Source of the DNA: Hyphomicrobiales bacterium
Lineage (GTDB): Bacteria > Pseudomonadota > Alphaproteobacteria > Rhizobiales > Aestuariivirgaceae
DNA: 17,775 bases
Reading direction: 5' to 3'
Assembly: GCA_027067085.1 (NCBI GenBank)
Contig: JAMOMM010000062.1
Coordinates: forward strand, 1-17,775
This document shows, piece by piece, positions 14,841 to 17,775 of this stretch. Position 1 is the first letter of the stretch. Each line of letters begins with the position of its first letter. Below the pieces are notes generated by a model that made no database searches, was not told the origin of the DNA, and saw nothing but the letters and a program-made list of their open reading frames with translations. A program made the translations under genes and the position numbers.

Positions 14841-15905
14841 ATGGCCCGTATTACACTTCGTCAACTACTAGACCACGCTGCTGAAAACGACTATGGCGTT
14901 CCAGCATTTAACATTAACAACATGGAACAAGGCCTTGCAATTATGTATGCGGCCCGTGAAGTTAATTCACCTGTAATCATGCAAGCATCACGCGGCGCGC
15001 GCTCATATGCTGGCGACATTATGCTTGAAAAAATGGTTGATGCTTTGGTTGAAATGTTCCCTGAAATTCCTGTGTGTATGCACCAAGATCACGGCAATTC
15101 AGAAGCCACTTGTGCCACAGCTATTCAGCATGGCTTTACCTCAGTTATGATGGACGGTTCTTTGGAACGCGATTGTTCAACCGTTGCTTCATATGAATAC
15201 AATGTCGACATCACCAAACGCGTGACCGATATGGCCCATTGGGTTGGTGCATCTGTAGAGGGTGAATTGGGTGTGCTTGGTTCATTGGAAACTGGCGAAG
15301 GCGACAAAGAAGACGGTCACGGCGCTGAAGGTAAATTGACCATGGAACAGCTTTTGACTGATCCCGATCAAGCCCGTGATTTTGTTTCAAAAACAAAAGT
15401 TGATGCCTTGGCAATTGCCATGGGTACATCACACGGCGCATACAAATTTTCGCGCAAACCAGATGGCGATATTTTAGCCATGAATGTTGTGGAAGCGATC
15501 AATAAGAAAATTCCTGATACTCACTTGGTGATGCATGGCTCTTCTTCAGTGCCTCAAGAATTGCAAGACCTGTTTAACGAGTTCGGTGGTGGTATGCCTC
15601 AAACTTATGGTGTTCCAGTTGAAGAGATCGTTCGCGGCATCAGCTACGGCGTTCGCAAAGTCAACATTGACACCGATTGCCGTTTGGCAATGACGGGTAT
15701 CATGCGTAAAGTTGCGATGGAAGACAGCACGCAGTTTGATCCGCGCAAATTCTTGAAACCTGCGATGGATGCAATGCAACAGCTTTGTAAAGATCGTTTT
15801 GAGCAATTCCGCACAGCTGGTAATGCCTCAAAAATCACTGAAATTCCAGTTGAGCAAATGGCATCACGTTATGCCGCTGGCGATCTTGATCCAAAATTGG
15901 GTTAA
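14841..15905 (+). CDS. cbbA: Fructose-bisphosphate aldolase class II, Calvin-cycle subtype
   Basis: A 354-residue zinc-dependent aldolase that condenses dihydroxyacetone phosphate with glyceraldehyde-3-phosphate (and erythrose-4-phosphate in the Calvin cycle). The HQDHGN motif (81-86) supplies the catalytic Asp83 and zinc ligand His84; the other zinc ligands are a Glu in VEGELG (139-144), His198 in GTSHGAYK and His232 in MHGSSS. The sequence, with the GEGDKEDGHG insert (152-161), looks like the longer cbbA-type subgroup. GGAG precedes the ATG by nine bases, and the gene starts 22 bp after pgk. The last codons and stop form the left arm of a 20-bp perfect palindrome, and a 172-bp gap then separates it from rpe, the widest gap inside the operon. 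Confidence 0.96.
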   Translation: MARITLRQLLDHAAENDYGVPAFNINNMEQGLAIMYAAREVNSPVIMQASRGARSYAGDIMLEKMVDALVEMFPEIPVCMHQDHGNSEATCATAIQHGFTSVMMDGSLERDCSTVASYEYNVDITKRVTDMAHWVGASVEGELGVLGSLETGEGDKEDGHGAEGKLTMEQLLTDPDQARDFVSKTKVDALAIAMGTSHGAYKFSRKPDGDILAMNVVEAINKKIPDTHLVMHGSSSVPQELQDLFNEFGGGMPQTYGVPVEEIVRGISYGVRKVNIDTDCRLAMTGIMRKVAMEDSTQFDPRKFLKPAMDAMQQLCKDRFEQFRTAGNASKITEIPVEQMASRYAAGDLDPKLG

Positions 15906-15913
15906 CCCAATTT
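15894..15913. repeat. 20-bp perfect palindrome over the fba stop codon
   Basis: AAATTGGGTTAACCCAATTT is fully self-complementary and centred on the junction of the first two bases of the stop codon (TAA at 15903-15905). With one mismatch the symmetry continues to CC/GG at 15891-15916. As RNA it gives an 8-bp stem with a TTAA loop. It could be a weak terminator, a 3'-end protecting hairpin or a protein site. Confidence 0.6.
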
Positions 15914-15914
15914 C

Positions 15915-15937
15915 GGGCGCTTATTACTTAGGCGCTC
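15915..15937 (+). repeat. Small hairpin after fba
   Basis: GGGCGC (15915-15920) pairs with GCGCTC (15932-15937), one G-U pair, 11-nt loop. No T run follows, only an A-rich stretch. On its own it is weak, but it is one of four symmetrical elements in this gap. Confidence 0.35.
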
Positions 15938-15955
15938 AATAAATAACAAAAGATT

Positions 15956-15983
15956 CCTTCAGGCGTGTGCACATGCCTAAAGG
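15956..15983. repeat. 28-bp near-perfect palindrome in the fba-rpe gap
   Basis: The core AGGCGTGTGCACATGCCT (15961-15978) is palindromic except for one G-T wobble, and the symmetry continues outward past a single C/A mismatch to CCTT (15956-15959) and AAGG (15980-15983). The absence of a central loop suggests a protein-binding palindrome or DNA cruciform as much as an RNA hairpin. Confidence 0.5.
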
Positions 15984-15987
15984 TCAA

Positions 15988-16028
15988 GGTCTCCTTCACG
16001 CGGTTGAGGGGCTGTTGTGAAGGAGACC
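15988..16028. repeat. 12-bp perfect stem-loop before rpe
   Basis: GGTCTCCTTCAC (15988-15999) and GTGAAGGAGACC (16017-16028) are exact reverse complements around a 17-nt loop. This is the most stable-looking RNA hairpin in the window. A short TTTT (16034-16037) lies five bases after the stem, so partial termination is possible; otherwise it would act as a processing or stability hairpin separating the fba and rpe messages. Confidence 0.6.
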
Positions 16029-16062
16029 ACAAATTTTCAACGTAAAAGATGAATGACATCAA

Positions 16063-16069
16063 AAGGTGA
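16063..16069 (+). promoter_or_regulatory. Ribosome binding site deciding the rpe start
   Basis: AAGGTGA lies eight bases before ATG 16078. The in-frame GTG at 16066 is part of this site and so is not the start. Confidence 0.7.
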
Positions 16070-16077
16070 ATTTAAAA

Positions 16078-16752
16078 ATGGCTAAAGACATCATTATCGC
16101 CCCATCAATTTTGGCATCAGACTTCTCTAAACTTGGCGAAGAGATTGCCGCTGTTGATCGCGCTGGCGCTGACTGGATTCACCTTGATGTCATGGACGGA
16201 AATTTTGTTCCAAACATCACTTTCGGTCCGCCGATTATTAAGGCCGTTCGCAAGAGTTCTAAAAAAGTATTTGATTGCCATTTGATGATTGAGAATGCTG
16301 ATCTTTATCTTAAAGATTTTGCAGATGCAGGCGCAGATATGATCTGTGTACATGAAGAAGCCTCACCTCATCTTGATCGCTCTTTGCAAGTCATTCGTGA
16401 TCTTGGCTGTAAAGCTGGCGTGGCGCTAAACCCGCATACTTCAGAACACACAATCGAGTATGTGCTTGATCGTCTTGATATGGTTTTATTGATGACTGTA
16501 AACCCAGGGTTTGGTGGCCAGGCATTTATCCCAAGTGTGGTCGACAAAGTTGCCCGTGTTAAAGCCATGATTGGTGATCGCGACATTCACATTCAAGTGG
16601 ACGGTGGCATTGATCCAAAAACTGCCCCATTGGTTGCCGCAGCTGGCGCCAACTCACTTGTCGCAGGTTCTGCAGTATTCAAAGGTGGCACTGAAGAGGC
16701 ATACCGTGCTAACATCACGGCTATCCGCGAAGCCGCGCAAAAAGCGCAATAA
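16078..16752 (+). CDS. cbbE: Ribulose-phosphate 3-epimerase
   Basis: A 224-residue TIM-barrel enzyme (also called rpe) that interconverts xylulose-5-phosphate and ribulose-5-phosphate, supplying phosphoribulokinase. It has the complete set of active-site stretches: IAPSILASDF (Ser10), the metal ligands His35 and Asp37 in WIHLDVMDG, His68 in DCHLM, MTVNPGFGGQ, and the catalytic VDGGI loop near the end with the phosphate-binding GANSLVAGSAVF. Length is normal. A GTG four codons upstream is rejected because it lies in the AAGGTGA ribosome site. It follows fba after a palindrome-rich 172-bp gap and is 18 bp before gph. Confidence 0.95.
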   Translation: MAKDIIIAPSILASDFSKLGEEIAAVDRAGADWIHLDVMDGNFVPNITFGPPIIKAVRKSSKKVFDCHLMIENADLYLKDFADAGADMICVHEEASPHLDRSLQVIRDLGCKAGVALNPHTSEHTIEYVLDRLDMVLLMTVNPGFGGQAFIPSVVDKVARVKAMIGDRDIHIQVDGGIDPKTAPLVAAAGANSLVAGSAVFKGGTEEAYRANITAIREAAQKAQ

Positions 16753-16770
16753 ACAGCGAGAGAGTAAAGT

Positions 16771-17445
16771 ATGAACAAGGGTATTATTTTCGATTTAGAC
16801 GGTACACTGATTGATTCAGCACCAGATTTGCATGCGATTGCAAATATGGTTTTAAACGCCCACGGACATAAACCTTTAACGCTTGAAACCGTTGCCTCGT
16901 TCATTGGTAACGGTATTCCAAAATTGGTCGAGCGTTGTTTTGATACAGTTCAAAGTCCGCTTGAGGGTGAGGCTTTTGATAAAGCTGTTGCCATGTTCTT
17001 AGAAGAATATGCCCAAGCCCCAGCCAAACATTCAACCCTATATCCCGGTGTCCTTGAAGCCTTACAAGAGCTTAAAGACAAGGGGTATAAAATGGGTATC
17101 TGCACCAATAAAACCGAAAGCATGGCCGTGCTAATCGTCAATGAAATGGGCCTTGCCCCGTTCTTTGATGTGATAACGGGCGGTGATCGTTTGCCGCAAA
17201 AAAAGCCAGCACCTGAACCTTTGATTAATTGTGCAAAGGAAATGGGCTGCGCGCCTGACGAGTATGTGTATATCGGTGATAGTGAGATTGACGCGCGCAC
17301 GGCAAAATCAGCGGGTGCACCGTTTATATTGTTTACCGAAGGCTATCGTAAAATTCTGGCCAGTGATCTCTATCATCAAGCGCTCTATTGCCGTTTCTCC
17401 CATTTGAAACACCTGATACCGCACGTTACTAGCCAAGATCTTTAA
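16771..17445 (+). CDS. cbbZ: Phosphoglycolate phosphatase (HAD superfamily)
   Basis: A 224-residue HAD-family phosphatase (gph/cbbZ) that removes phosphate from 2-phosphoglycolate, the product of RuBisCO's oxygenase side reaction. Motif I FDLDGTLIDSAPDL has the nucleophile Asp8 and acid Asp10; a helical cap follows (about 18-80); motif II is in GICTNKTES, motif III the Lys in PQKKPAPEPL, and motif IV YIGDSEIDARTAKSAG. The DSAPDL continuation after motif I is typical of Gph. GAGAG precedes the ATG by about eight bases. Its place directly after rpe in a cbb operon supports the photorespiratory role over the alternative of repair-derived phosphoglycolate. The next HAD gene starts 11 bp after its stop. 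Confidence 0.9.
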   Translation: MNKGIIFDLDGTLIDSAPDLHAIANMVLNAHGHKPLTLETVASFIGNGIPKLVERCFDTVQSPLEGEAFDKAVAMFLEEYAQAPAKHSTLYPGVLEALQELKDKGYKMGICTNKTESMAVLIVNEMGLAPFFDVITGGDRLPQKKPAPEPLINCAKEMGCAPDEYVYIGDSEIDARTAKSAGAPFILFTEGYRKILASDLYHQALYCRFSHLKHLIPHVTSQDL

Positions 17446-17456
17446 GGCTCCCTGCC

Positions 17457-17775
17457 GTGCCTGTCGCAATTAAAGCCTTGATTTTTGATGTTGATGGCAC
17501 CTTAGCCGAAACCGAAGAGCTACACCGCGCCGCCTTCAACCAGATGTTTGAAGACTACGGCTTAGATTGGCATTGGGACCAAGCCATTTATGGCAAGCTA
17601 TTAGGGGTTGCAGGCGGGCGCAATCGCTTACAGTATTTTATTGAAAAATACCAACCAGCGATGGCTGGCGATTTCATCGACATCACGGCACAGATGCATG
17701 CAAAAAAAACGGTTATTTATGGAGAAATGGTTCAGTCAGGCGCTCTGGTGCTACGCCCTGGCATGGAAGCGTTAA
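17457..17775 (+). CDS. cbbY: CbbY-like HAD-superfamily hydrolase, 5' part only
   Basis: The start of a second HAD phosphatase, cut by the window end after 106 codons. It begins at a GTG (17457), with AAGG nine bases upstream, and reads VPVAIKALIFDVDGTLAETEELHRAAFN; motif I carries Asp11 and Asp13. The continuation ETEELHRAAFNQMFEDYGLDWHWD is the pattern of CbbY, whose characterised members dephosphorylate xylulose-1,5-bisphosphate, a RuBisCO misfire inhibitor. Position in a cbb operon agrees. The remaining catalytic motifs lie outside the window, so activity cannot be checked. An alternative is a generic beta-phosphoglucomutase-like phosphatase. Confidence 0.85.
   Translation, partial: MPVAIKALIFDVDGTLAETEELHRAAFNQMFEDYGLDWHWDQAIYGKLLGVAGGRNRLQYFIEKYQPAMAGDFIDITAQMHAKKTVIYGEMVQSGALVLRPGMEAL

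Noticed and set aside
15891..16028. Insertion sequence or MITE in the fba-rpe gap
   Set aside because: The palindromes differ from each other, there is no pair of terminal repeats enclosing the gap and no clear target-site duplication.
15906..16077. Remnant of cbbL, cbbS or cbbX between fba and rpe
   Set aside because: The gap is too short and no frame shows RuBisCO or CbbX sequence; loss is only inferred from gene order.
16066..16077. GTG start for ribulose-phosphate epimerase four codons upstream
   Set aside because: The GTG is inside the AAGGTGA ribosome site that serves the ATG at 16078.
1..17775. tRNA or rRNA genes, CRISPR arrays, phage or defence genes
   Set aside because: I saw no cloverleaf, rRNA-like stretch, regularly spaced repeat, integrase, transposase or nuclease/toxin gene on either strand; all substantial coding space is accounted for.

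Overview
The window is 17.8 kb of bacterial chromosome, AT-leaning by eye and densely coded. Gene content and protein style point to an alphaproteobacterium, possibly a marine Hyphomicrobiales/Rhodobacterales-type organism. That placement is an inference from two features: a CbbR-divergent cbbF-P-T operon and an aquaporin-based ars operon, both best known from rhizobia and relatives. There is no RNA gene, IS element, integrase, CRISPR array or defence system that I can support. No gene-free stretch reaches 300 bp; the longest gaps are about 134-172 bp and each is described.

Layout. (1) 1-2806: the end of a thiolase gene (fadA type) overlapping a two-domain enoyl-CoA hydratase/3-hydroxyacyl-CoA dehydrogenase gene (fadB/fadJ type), closed by a hairpin terminator; this is fatty-acid beta-oxidation. 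(2) 2839-4202, minus strand: a DUF1203 protein translationally coupled to a ten-helix EamA-type exporter. (3) 4317-4925: a short secreted DUF1176-like protein, convergent with (4) 4934-6528, minus strand: a GntR/FCD regulator followed by an exported alpha/beta-hydrolase. (5) 6611-8542, plus strand: a compact arsenic operon arsR-aqpS-arsH. It lacks arsC and any ArsB/Acr3 pump, and the arsR start codon lies inside a 10+10 bp inverted repeat. (6) 8550-9479, minus strand: cbbR, divergent from (7) 9614-17775, plus strand: the Calvin-cycle operon fbp(cbbF)-prk(cbbP)-tkt(cbbT)-pgk(cbbK)-fba(cbbA)-rpe(cbbE)-gph(cbbZ)-cbbY, the last gene running off the window.

How the genes work together. The cbb genes encode RuBP regeneration (FBPase, aldolase, transketolase, epimerase, phosphoribulokinase), the phosphoglycerate kinase step, and 2-phosphoglycolate clearance, under a LysR regulator of the CbbR type. 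RuBisCO and GAPDH genes are not in the window. In the well-known rhizobial order (cbbF-P-T-A-L-S-X-E), cbbLSX sits between fba and rpe; here that junction is instead a 172-bp gap packed with palindromes. In the ars operon, trivalent arsenicals would leave through the AqpS channel and ArsH would oxidise organoarsenicals, under ArsR control.

Most of the window is ordinary, well-known metabolism. The parts worth a second look are the non-coding ones: operator-like repeats over the arsR and gntR starts, nested hairpins between aqpS and arsH, a 16-bp palindrome in the cbbR-fbp promoter region, and the palindrome cluster between fba and rpe.
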